Positions 16,945 to 23,594 of a stretch of 64,000 bases of DNA are shown here, in pieces. The DNA lies in contig NZ_CP139986.1 of the NCBI RefSeq assembly GCF_034424175.1, positions 3,410,001 through 3,474,000 of the forward strand. The letters are read 5' to 3'. The stretch is from Kluyvera intermedia (GTDB lineage: Bacteria; Pseudomonadota; Gammaproteobacteria; Enterobacterales; Enterobacteriaceae). The position numbers were made by a program, and so were the translations under genes. Each line of letters starts with the position of its first letter. Positions within the stretch are counted from its first letter, which is position 1. Under the pieces are notes generated by a model. That model ran no database searches and had not been told where the DNA came from. It was given only the letters and a program-made list of their open reading frames with translations.

Positions 16945-17415
16945 TTACGGTTTTGGCTCTACCGCGACATACATTTCAATATCCCAGTAGCCGTCTTGCG
17001 CCCCGTTGTTATGATAAATTTCAAAACACGGTTTAGCCGCAATCGGGTGCTTTTCATCCTTCAGAACGCTATCAAAGAACTGATACCAGGGTGTCGCAAA
17101 GTCATGATTTTCGACACGAGTCCGCGCTACAGCGTACAAGCCACCGGCTACTGACGCCGTCATCACTCCTTCGCTATTTTCCGGCACGACAAAATCATCA
17201 GCAACGGAAACGACCGTGTCACAGCGTAGTTTTTCCGCTGGGACTTCATCAGGGTTATCGTAATAGACGGCGATCCACTCCTGCGCGGGGATCTGCTTGC
17301 CATCTACCCACATCATCAGTTGTTCGAAACCTTGCTTTACTGTTTGCTCCCACGGGCCAACCATATGAAAACCGGCGATTTTACGCGGTTCAACTTGTTT
17401 AAGTTCGTAGTCCAT
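16945..17415 (-). CDS. sbmC: DNA gyrase inhibitor SbmC (GyrI)
   Basis: 156 residues, nearly the E. coli SbmC length, with the matching core VGPWEQTVKQGFEQLMMWVD, EWIAVYYDNPDEVPAEKLRCDTVVSV, PENSEGV and CFEIYHNNGAQDGYWDIEMYVAV. SbmC binds gyrase, blocks supercoiling and protects against microcin B17 and CcdB; the fold is a SHS2/GyrI-like domain. A textbook LexA box lies 17-36 bp upstream of the start codon, so SOS induction is expected. In E. coli the gene sits elsewhere (near dacD), so its place beside argU is either a rearrangement or a second copy. Confidence 0.93.
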   Translation of the reverse strand: MDYELKQVEPRKIAGFHMVGPWEQTVKQGFEQLMMWVDGKQIPAQEWIAVYYDNPDEVPAEKLRCDTVVSVADDFVVPENSEGVMTASVAGGLYAVARTRVENHDFATPWYQFFDSVLKDEKHPIAAKPCFEIYHNNGAQDGYWDIEMYVAVEPKP

Positions 17416-17431
17416 ACTGCCTCCGCATCAA

Positions 17432-17451
17432 CACTGTATTTTCATACAGTG
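17432..17451. promoter_or_regulatory. LexA (SOS) box of sbmC
   Basis: CACTGTATTTTCATACAGTG: CTGT and ACAG halves with the required 8-bp spacer, flanked symmetrically by CA and TG. It lies immediately upstream of sbmC, an established SOS gene. Confidence 0.9.
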
Positions 17452-17560
17452 TAATCTGTAACTTGAGGTTTAAACAAACGGATAGTGAGCATTATGTGAG
17501 CGAATTCGCAATGTGGTTTGGGAGCGTATAGATATCGTTGAGGGGGGAGTAAAACAGAGA

Positions 17561-17608
17561 AAATGGTGCGCCCTGCAGGATTCGAACCTGCGGCCCACGA
17601 CTTAGAAG
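17561..17608 (-). repeat. attL core: 48-bp copy of the argU 3' part
   Basis: Identical to 63458-63505. It covers the tRNA from the anticodon loop to CCA plus 3 further bases; beyond base 17608 the sequence diverges from the tRNA, so this copy is only a 3' fragment left by integration. Confidence 0.95.
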
Positions 17609-17781
17609 TTCATAGAACTACCAACTATAACAGCTACTTACCGCATCATTGCTGCGCTCACACGTCCCATGATGCTAAAACTTAGAAAGCCATCACAACC
17701 CATCAAAACGCATGAGTGTCCCGAATGCGTCCCACCAACCGCATGGCATTAGTGCAATATGAATAAGTTCCTAAGTCTGTT
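17609..17781. other. Gene-free left end of prophage next to attL
   Basis: About 170 bp with no plausible gene. It should carry the P-arm of the phage attachment site. A sequence resembling TTGAGTTGTTTT at 17779-17792 recurs at about 18013-18024 and could be an arm-type or accessory site, but I cannot show this. Confidence 0.4.
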
Positions 17782-17973
17782 TTGAGTTGTTTTAGCCAAA
17801 TTTATTCCCATGTATACTCCTGGCTTGAAATCAGGGCTATCTATGCCATCGAGAAGCAACTGGCGCACGCAAACAGCGGTTCAATACGAGGGATATACAA
17901 TCACGCTCAGTACATGGATAAGCGCCGGGAGATGATGCAATGGTGGGCGGACTGGGTTGATGAGAAGGTATGA
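17782..17973 (+). pseudogene. Relic of a P4-type tyrosine integrase (C-terminus only)
   Basis: From about base 17838 the reading frame encodes IEKQLAH..SIRGIYNHAQYMDKRREMMQWWADWVDEKV, the very C-terminus of P4/CP4-57-type integrases, including the tyrosine region (IYNHAQY) and the MMQWWADWVD tail. The catalytic R-H-R part and everything before it are missing, and the first 18 residues of the frame do not match the family. The prophage has its own full integrase of another subfamily at the opposite end, so this is a leftover of a different integrative element. Confidence 0.75.
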
Positions 17974-18054
17974 ATCATTAGCACAAGACGACTAACCACC
18001 TACCCCGGTGTTGAGTTGTTTTGCGCTAATTTTTTGTCCCATCCATGCCCCAAA

Positions 18055-18077
18055 CGAAAAACCCGCCTAAGCGGGTT
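18055..18077 (-). terminator. Terminator after the ORF6N antirepressor gene
   Basis: AACCCGC (18060-18066) and GCGGGTT (18071-18077) form a 7-bp stem with a 4-nt loop; minus-strand transcripts then read TTTTTCG. It lies 16 bp beyond the stop of the gene at 18093. Confidence 0.8.
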
Positions 18078-18092
18078 GTGATTTTATGACAG

Positions 18093-18869
18093 TTAGAACA
18101 GTTTACGAAGGTCCACCCCGTACACCGCCAGCCACGCCGCGCGAGGCCAGGACTTCACGCTGCCAAAGCGCGGGTCTTGTACATCATGTGGAGTTTCGTC
18201 GTTATCGCGACACCATTTACGCAGAGGCTGCCAGGGGAACTTCTTTCCGAGCTTCTTCTCTACCGGGATAATAGCTGCATAGTTTTTCCCTTCGCCAAGG
18301 CGCTCTGCCAACTTATTTTTCTCGCGCACAGCAATAGAAGCCGTTGTCATAGCAGTTACTTCTCGCTTCTCGGAAATCCAGCGTTTCTCTTTAACTGCAC
18401 GATCACGCTGTTCAGCAATGATGCGATTCTCTTTCACCTTCAAGAGCAGATCTTCGAGTGCGGCTTCATAGCTAAGCGGAATACCGATAACCGGAGCTGG
18501 ACGGAAGTACGAATCCTCTAGGCACTCGAAGAAAGACCATGCGTCGTCCGTATCAACAATCTTGGACATACGCGCAGCCCCTTTTTCGGTCCACAATGTA
18601 AGCGATCTTGCATTTTTACCAACAGAGTGACTATCAGATACCCTGTTCTTAAACTCACGCAATTCTGGCCCGCTTAAAAGAAAGTAGTGCTTACCGTCTT
18701 CAAACCGTTCAAGATTTCGCGAAAGGTTTTTACGAATATTGGCCTCGTCCGTGCCATAACCTTCAGCCAGCGTTTCAGTCGTTACAACGCGCAATCCCTT
18801 CCATTCAATAACCGGCAATGGCTGGGGATCGACATTTGGTTCACGAACTGCTAAATTTAATGAAGTCAT
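18093..18869 (-). CDS. Phage antirepressor-type protein, ORF6N domain plus C-terminal DNA-binding-like domain
   Basis: 258 residues from MTSLNLAVREPN, with AAGGGA 8 bases upstream favouring this start over one 27 bases earlier. Residues about 15-115 match the ORF6N layout: LPVIEWKGLRVVTTETLAEGYGTDEANIRKNLSRN, FEDGKHYFLLSGPELREFKN, LTLWTEKGAARMSKIVDTDDAW. A charged helical stretch follows (about 130-190), then a conserved C-terminal block (KLGKKFPWQPLRKWCRDN...WLAVYGVDLRKLF) often found behind phage antirepressor N-domains. It is the last gene of the immI-like set. A role in lifting repression is inferred from family and place. Confidence 0.75.
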   Translation of the reverse strand: MTSLNLAVREPNVDPQPLPVIEWKGLRVVTTETLAEGYGTDEANIRKNLSRNLERFEDGKHYFLLSGPELREFKNRVSDSHSVGKNARSLTLWTEKGAARMSKIVDTDDAWSFFECLEDSYFRPAPVIGIPLSYEAALEDLLLKVKENRIIAEQRDRAVKEKRWISEKREVTAMTTASIAVREKNKLAERLGEGKNYAAIIPVEKKLGKKFPWQPLRKWCRDNDETPHDVQDPRFGSVKSWPRAAWLAVYGVDLRKLF

Positions 18870-18952
18870 TGGTTGGTCCCTTATGACAAGTTTCAATGGA
18901 AGCCGGTAGCTCTAACTGCCGGCTTTTCTATGTGCGCCATCCCATGCGCCTA

Positions 18953-19594
18953 TCAGTGAATCCATCCTTCCTCACCGCGAAGCCTCGCAAGCATTGGCTG
19001 TGCCCGCTTCACGACAAAGTTGTTGTTATCAAGGTTCTCAGCCTCGCGAAGTAACATCTTTTTTGTTTCATCCGTCATGTACTTTGTCTCACAGGCAATA
19101 TCGCGAATCTTCCCTGAAAGCTCAGAGCCTAACTGTTTCATTCCTGGGTATAGGTGTTTACACATCTGCTGGCTTTTCTCCATCCACAGTTGCAGATAGC
19201 AGAGGCTTACCAGTTCATCGTCGGAGAACTGCTTGGCGATCGGTGAGTGTTCAACCTCACGATCAAGAATGTCGAGCACCCAGCGGCGGAACTCTTTAGC
19301 CTTGGGCGTGGAAGCAAACATCGCAACCAAGTGAGCACCTCGCAGCGAGTAAACTCTGACCGATTTGTTACGTAAGCTATTGTTTATCCCGTTGACCTTC
19401 ATATTGAGGGTCAATGACATGGAGTCAGAAAACTCATCAGCATTACGGGCATAGATCTGGCTGATGGCATCAGTTTTTTTGTAGCCGAGAGCCTTAGCCA
19501 GTTCGGTGGAGGTAAACCAGATAGAGCCGCTTTCAGTGATGGGATTGAAAGCGAATCCTTGGAAGTTATAATCTGATTTTGCTACACTATTCAT
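18953..19594 (-). CDS. BRO-N-domain antirepressor (ant position of a P22-like immI)
   Basis: 213 residues from MNSVAKSDYNFQGFAF; start chosen for TAGGAAAT upstream and because P22 Ant also begins MNS. An ATG at 19678 overlapping arc, with an AAGAGG site, would add 28 residues. Residues about 9-110 form a BRO-N domain (NPITESGSIWFTSTELAKALGYKKTDAISQIYARN, VRVYSLRGAHLVAMFASTPKAKEFRRWVLDILDRE). The rest is helical. It lies downstream of arc in the same direction, as ant does in P22, although its sequence is unlike P22 Ant. It probably inactivates a phage repressor and is itself held off by Arc and Mnt. Confidence 0.78.
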   Translation of the reverse strand: MNSVAKSDYNFQGFAFNPITESGSIWFTSTELAKALGYKKTDAISQIYARNADEFSDSMSLTLNMKVNGINNSLRNKSVRVYSLRGAHLVAMFASTPKAKEFRRWVLDILDREVEHSPIAKQFSDDELVSLCYLQLWMEKSQQMCKHLYPGMKQLGSELSGKIRDIACETKYMTDETKKMLLREAENLDNNNFVVKRAQPMLARLRGEEGWIH

Positions 19595-19672
19595 GTCGAT
19601 ATTTCCTATGCGGTTATTTTCGATAGAGGCCCGGTTAGTGTTAGCGCACTTCTGGGCTTCGCTGTTTTTAGC
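19594..19672 (+). ncRNA. Candidate Sar-like antisense RNA in the arc-ant gap
   Basis: In P22 a small RNA, Sar, is made from the arc-ant gap antisense to the ant ribosome site. Here the gap is 73 bp. On the plus strand it holds GAGGCCCGG and CTGGGCTTC, which can pair (with two G-U pairs) around a 19-nt loop and are followed by GCTGTTTTTA, a terminator form. The RNA would cover the ant ribosome site. No promoter was verified, so this rests on analogy. Confidence 0.35.
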
Positions 19673-19841
19673 GACCATTCGCCACCTCTTCCCTCACGCC
19701 CTTCGCCAGCAGACGAACAATTGCAGAGTTCAGAGAAATGCAATCCATCTCAGCCAAGCGCCTGATATCTTTATCCAAACGAGCTGGTAGGCGAAGGTTT
19801 AGCTTGATGTTCTTTCGTTCTGTAAAAAGTGATTCTTGCAT
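19668..19841 (-). CDS. arc: Arc-like ribbon-helix-helix repressor
   Basis: 57 residues, close to the 53 of P22 Arc. MQESLFTERKNIKLNLRLPARLDKDIRRLAEMDCISLNSAIVRLLAKGVREEV has the RHH pattern: a basic strand (KLNLRLPARL), then two helices with a conserved LNSAIVRLL. Start chosen for GGAG 7 bases upstream. It precedes the ant-type gene and is divergent from mnt, the P22 immI layout. It should dimerise and repress the ant promoter. Confidence 0.85.
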   Translation of the reverse strand: MQESLFTERKNIKLNLRLPARLDKDIRRLAEMDCISLNSAIVRLLAKGVREEVANGR

Positions 19842-19856
19842 ATCAATCTCCATCTT

Positions 19857-19919
19857 TGGGGCCAAGTTAACACCTGATATTAAATTAACACCATTGCAGC
19901 ATATGTCAAGTTGGCCCCA
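19857..19919. promoter_or_regulatory. Paired operators between arc/ant and mnt
   Basis: A 16-bp motif TGGGGCCAAGTTAACA (19857-19872) recurs inverted at 19904-19919 with 14 of 16 positions matching. Inside, TTAACACC occurs twice as a direct repeat (19867-19874, 19885-19892). This lies in the 111-bp divergent region where P22 has the overlapping Pant/Pmnt promoters and the Arc and Mnt operators, so these are the likely RHH-protein sites. Confidence 0.65.
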
Positions 19920-19952
19920 TAATAAAATCAAGAAATAATTTTGAGGGTTACC

Positions 19953-20321
19953 ATGAGCAAGTATCCAAGTCAGATGCAGGACAAGTTCAACCTTCGCTTC
20001 CCGGACGGGATGCGGGATGTCATAGCAGAACGAGCTAAACGGAATGGTCGCTCTATGAACTCTGAAATCGTGGATATCATCTCAAATGCTTTGTCACAGC
20101 CAGCACTAGCACAGGAAGGAATTGAGTTTTTGCTAGGCTTGGCTGATCCAGGTGAGGTTGAAAAGCTGTCAGAAAATGAAAGGAAGCAAGCCAGGAGTCT
20201 TCTTATAGATGCATCAGCTATTATGGCGCAGAGACTGGAATCAGAAACCAAAGATTTAAGAGTGCTTTTGTACTTAGCTTCAAAAGAGAGCCCCCTTAAT
20301 GAGACCAAAAAGACCACCTAA
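19953..20321 (+). CDS. mnt: Mnt-like ribbon-helix-helix repressor
   Basis: 122 residues, longer than the 83 of P22 Mnt. The N-terminus MSKYPSQMQDKFNLRFPDGMRDVIAERAKRNGRSMNSEIVDIISNAL is an RHH domain closely matching Mnt. The C-terminal 70 residues are acidic and helical and may form the oligomerising coil. Start set at ATG after TGAGGG. It is divergent from arc. In P22, Mnt keeps ant off in lysogens, so this should be a second immunity gene expressed in the prophage. Confidence 0.85.
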   Translation: MSKYPSQMQDKFNLRFPDGMRDVIAERAKRNGRSMNSEIVDIISNALSQPALAQEGIEFLLGLADPGEVEKLSENERKQARSLLIDASAIMAQRLESETKDLRVLLYLASKESPLNETKKTT

Positions 20322-20546
20322 CTGTTAAAGAGCGCCTACCCCGTGATTAGGATGGTATGGTCGCTAGATGAGGATGGTGTACTTCTATAGGTTCGGCGAG
20401 AAACCACGTGGACTAGTTAAAGAAATCTAATCGATTTTTCTTGCATGTGAAGATAATAACTACTATCAGGGAGTAGTGTGCTGATGCTTGCTTGGTGCTA
20501 TACTCCTGCAAATTTTTATTAATAATATAAACATTTAGAGCTATTT
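20322..20546. other. Gap before the acyltransferase gene, probable promoter region
   Basis: 225 bp without a gene. The last 80 bp are AT-rich (AAATTTTTATTAATAATATAAAC) and contain TATACT at about 20501-20506, a fair -10 element, suggesting that the acyltransferase has its own promoter active in the lysogen. Confidence 0.4.
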
Positions 20547-21647
20547 ATGGTCGATGATAAAATAGATTCAAGAGCGGTAAATGAGCCATGCTTGACCGTT
20601 GCAAATGCACTAAGTAGGGGACAAAATAACCTAGATTTAATTAGGATAATAGCGGCCTTAATGGTTATATTTGGACACTCATTCGCCCTGACTCTTAATC
20701 CAAATGCGCAGGAGCCATTTAGTTATTTCTTCAACTTCACTTACTCAGGGTCCATAGCTGTAAAGATATTTTTCTTCATAAGTGGATTGCTTGTAACTAA
20801 CAGCATGATGAGAAGCAATGATATTTTGACATTTGTTTCTGCCCGGTTTTTCAGAATATACCCGGCATTCGCCGCCACCATAATAATCACAGGACTTGTA
20901 ATCGGACCGGTGGTGTATAGCGGGACTTTAGAACAGTACTATGACAGTGGATCATATGTTAATTATATAGTCAACTCATTGCACTTTAACACTCAGTACT
21001 TTATTGATGGTGTATTTACTGGCAATAAAGATGGCGGTTCTATCAATGGTTCACTCTGGACCATAGCAATAGAGGTTTCGGCCTATTTACTGGTGTTGTC
21101 TGCTTATATATTTACTGGATTTAAAAACAAAATAATCCTGAATACTTTATGTATACTTACAATAGTAATCCCACTTACAAGCATTGATGGATTAAACTTT
21201 ATAGCAGAGCGTACATCAGAGGCGTTTCTTTTGCCTTCGTGTTTTGCACTGGGGTCTCTTTACGCTATTAACAAAAACAATATACATGCAGATTTAAAGA
21301 TACCTATAGCGTTCTTCATTATATATAAAGTTTCATACTCCCCTTTGATGAGTTATTTTGCATTTTATGCCGGAGTTTGCACTCTTGCTCTGTGGTTGTC
21401 CACAACGAGAATTGCAAAGATGATTACCATAAGAAAAGACATTTCTTACGGTATTTATTTGTGGGGATTCCCTATACAGCAATCACTTAGTTATTTTTAC
21501 GGGCTAAGTACAATTCAATTAATCATCTTCTCATCCATCCTCTCAATAATCGCAGGTTATGTATCATTTGTTTTCATTGAGAGTCCAGCTATAGCTCTTT
21601 CTAAAAAGATAATTAGTCGCCAGAATGAGGGGAAGGCTCATCCGTGA
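20547..21647 (+). CDS. Acyltransferase-3 family membrane protein, probable O-antigen O-acetylase
   Basis: 366 residues with about ten membrane spans. Family signatures: LDLIRIIAALMVIFGHSFAL (catalytic-type His in span 1), KIFFFISGLLVTNSM, SARFFRIYPAFAA with the conserved R-x-x-R-type segment, and NGSLWTIAIEVSAYL. Relatives acetylate O-antigen sugars at the inner membrane and change the serotype of lysogens. The gene is clearly more AT-rich than its neighbours and reads against the tail operon, the profile of a lysogenic-conversion moron. It ends 8 bp from the tailspike stop, so a surface-modifying enzyme sits beside the receptor-binding protein. Confidence 0.85.
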   Translation: MVDDKIDSRAVNEPCLTVANALSRGQNNLDLIRIIAALMVIFGHSFALTLNPNAQEPFSYFFNFTYSGSIAVKIFFFISGLLVTNSMMRSNDILTFVSARFFRIYPAFAATIIITGLVIGPVVYSGTLEQYYDSGSYVNYIVNSLHFNTQYFIDGVFTGNKDGGSINGSLWTIAIEVSAYLLVLSAYIFTGFKNKIILNTLCILTIVIPLTSIDGLNFIAERTSEAFLLPSCFALGSLYAINKNNIHADLKIPIAFFIIYKVSYSPLMSYFAFYAGVCTLALWLSTTRIAKMITIRKDISYGIYLWGFPIQQSLSYFYGLSTIQLIIFSSILSIIAGYVSFVFIESPAIALSKKIISRQNEGKAHP

Positions 21648-21655
21648 GCCTAAAC

Positions 21656-23536
21656 TTAAGGTTGAACTGTATCAATCCAGTATTCACCGTCAAGGTGGAT
21701 CATGTCGTTTGCAGACAGGGGGAATGGCGAGACGTCTGTCACTAACCCCCCAGAATGCGTTAATGTGATCCCTGTTTCACCAGCCTTTATATACCCCTGT
21801 ATTGGGTAGGATTTGTTGTCCGATGTATCAAACAGACACCCATTAACAAATGAGGTTTTCGTTGCCGCAACTGGTGTTGTTACGGCTATAGCGCCTGAAA
21901 CCGAACTCCCGCCGCCAAACTCAACATGAACATAAAGCTTAAGTTTGTTCCCAAGTTTGTTATAGGCCCCGAAAACCGAACCGGCTCCAACGTTAACATT
22001 GTTAATCGTTGGTGTGTATGGGTGAGATGCTGCCTGTATAGGTGCGGCAACAAAAAATGGTGCTTCGTTTTTAACTGGCAGACTAGAGTCAACGCTCAGC
22101 ATCCTGGTAATTGACGGCCTGGCAAGAACAGCGTAGACATCACTCCCTGCCGGTGAATCGTATGCTAGATTAATACCAGAAACGTTACATCCGCCTGCGG
22201 AAACATCAACTGCATACTTTATATTCCACGCCCTTCCGCCTTGCACATTGATATCAGAGCAAGATACGGCAATAGAAATTCCTATATTTTCTATAGAGGC
22301 ATCAAATGTCTGTCCGTCGACATATGTATCATGAAATGTAAACCCTCTGGCTATACCCTTTAAATCAACACCAAGCGTACCTTCTGACGGCTTGAGCCTT
22401 TCAAACTTAAAGGCGTCGCCACCATCTATTTCAATTTGGGTATAACCGCCATTGCACCCTATGGCATGAACATCGTTTATTTCTAAAAAACTATTTTCCT
22501 GAAAACCGTCTGGGTCAGAAGGCTTGCTCTCATAAATTTTAACACCAAGGCCACCTGTCCCTCTAACCTCTATACTTTTAAGTGAGTGGTCAAAAACTGA
22601 CTGAGCATACAGTCCAATACCACCAACATAATGAATCTTTAAATCACTGAATAATGACCATAACCCCACCCTTCGAATATCGAGGCCATTACCAGTAAAG
22701 TTTGCCGTATTATTACTGGTAATCGTGAAGCCGCAGAACTCAACCCCGAACGCTGCTCCACCTCCTGATGAACCCCAACCAAGCCCCCATGCTTTTACAG
22801 CAGCAGAGAAATCACCAAGCGGGGTGATAAATGATGAGTTTCTTCCAGCGCCATGAATCCTGGCTACTGCTCCTGTATCCTGATCTACTAACTGTAATTC
22901 CCCTGATATCTTATACGTCCTTCCGCTAGATCCATACACAACCTGCCCGCTTACCTGAGAGTGTTTTATTGCCCTTCTAAACGCCTCAGTGTCATCAACA
23001 TCACTCTGAAAGAGAAAATCATCAATGGTATAACGCTCAGCCATCTTGTCATGAACCGTTCTGGCTACAGTCCCAGATCCAGGCTGTTTTACCGATATAA
23101 GAGCATCACCACTTCCATCTTGTGCGTTAATTAAATCTGCCCGAAGAGAGGCGTCACCCACACTCAACCACTTGCCAATCCCCACCCCCCCTGTAGTTCC
23201 AGGCGTAGAACCAGAAGGAACGACTTTAGGGAATGCCCCGTCCCAGCGATAGTACTCACCATCAGTTTCATCCTGAAGCACCTGATTCGGGAGTTTCAAT
23301 TCGTTATCTGGTAAAGGCGCTCCAAGTTGAAAGCTTTTCAGTGTGATGTAACCAAACTCTGATATAGCCTGCTGAGCAATCCAGCGAAGCCCTTCTATCG
23401 TGTAATGCTTCGAACCAAAGCGGTCTGTGTAAGTCCAGCCCATTGAGGTGACAAACTCGTCAATCTTCCCTGCGTTAAATTTCAGGTCACGAGGTGATTC
23501 ACTTGGAACGGGCAGGTTAGTTGGTTGCGTGCTCAT
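21656..23536 (-). CDS. Tailspike / tail fibre with beta-helix depolymerase-like body
   Basis: 626 residues. The N-terminal 110 form a virion-attachment domain common in enterobacterial phages (PTNLPVPSESPRDLKFNAGKIDEFVTS, LGAPLPDNELKLPNQVLQDETDGEYYRWDG). Next comes the link SLRADLINAQDGSGDALISVKQPG...ARTVHDKMAERYTIDDF, then a pectate-lyase-like right-handed beta-helix (about 160-480), and a C-terminal beta-rich trimerisation part. It probably binds and may cleave a surface polysaccharide; catalytic residues cannot be named by eye. It lies at the end of the tail operon behind a terminator, which would make it easy to swap. Confidence 0.82.
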   Translation of the reverse strand: MSTQPTNLPVPSESPRDLKFNAGKIDEFVTSMGWTYTDRFGSKHYTIEGLRWIAQQAISEFGYITLKSFQLGAPLPDNELKLPNQVLQDETDGEYYRWDGAFPKVVPSGSTPGTTGGVGIGKWLSVGDASLRADLINAQDGSGDALISVKQPGSGTVARTVHDKMAERYTIDDFLFQSDVDDTEAFRRAIKHSQVSGQVVYGSSGRTYKISGELQLVDQDTGAVARIHGAGRNSSFITPLGDFSAAVKAWGLGWGSSGGGAAFGVEFCGFTITSNNTANFTGNGLDIRRVGLWSLFSDLKIHYVGGIGLYAQSVFDHSLKSIEVRGTGGLGVKIYESKPSDPDGFQENSFLEINDVHAIGCNGGYTQIEIDGGDAFKFERLKPSEGTLGVDLKGIARGFTFHDTYVDGQTFDASIENIGISIAVSCSDINVQGGRAWNIKYAVDVSAGGCNVSGINLAYDSPAGSDVYAVLARPSITRMLSVDSSLPVKNEAPFFVAAPIQAASHPYTPTINNVNVGAGSVFGAYNKLGNKLKLYVHVEFGGGSSVSGAIAVTTPVAATKTSFVNGCLFDTSDNKSYPIQGYIKAGETGITLTHSGGLVTDVSPFPLSANDMIHLDGEYWIDTVQP

Positions 23537-23547
23537 ATTTTTCCCAT

Positions 23548-23574
23548 TAAAAAACCCGGCGCGGTGGCCGGGTT
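23548..23574 (-). terminator. Terminator between tail-tip gene and tailspike
   Basis: Minus-strand stem AACCCGG..CCGGGTT around CCACCGCG, then TTTTTTAAT. The core is identical to the two plus-strand terminators near 53572 and 54023. Late transcripts must pass it under Q to reach the tailspike gene. Confidence 0.85.
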
Positions 23575-23594
23575 ATGCTGTGAAACTGGAGTGA

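Noticed and set aside
17561..17608. A second functional argU gene at the left end
   Set aside because: Only the 3' part is present; the 5' half diverges after the anticodon loop and no promoter is positioned for it.
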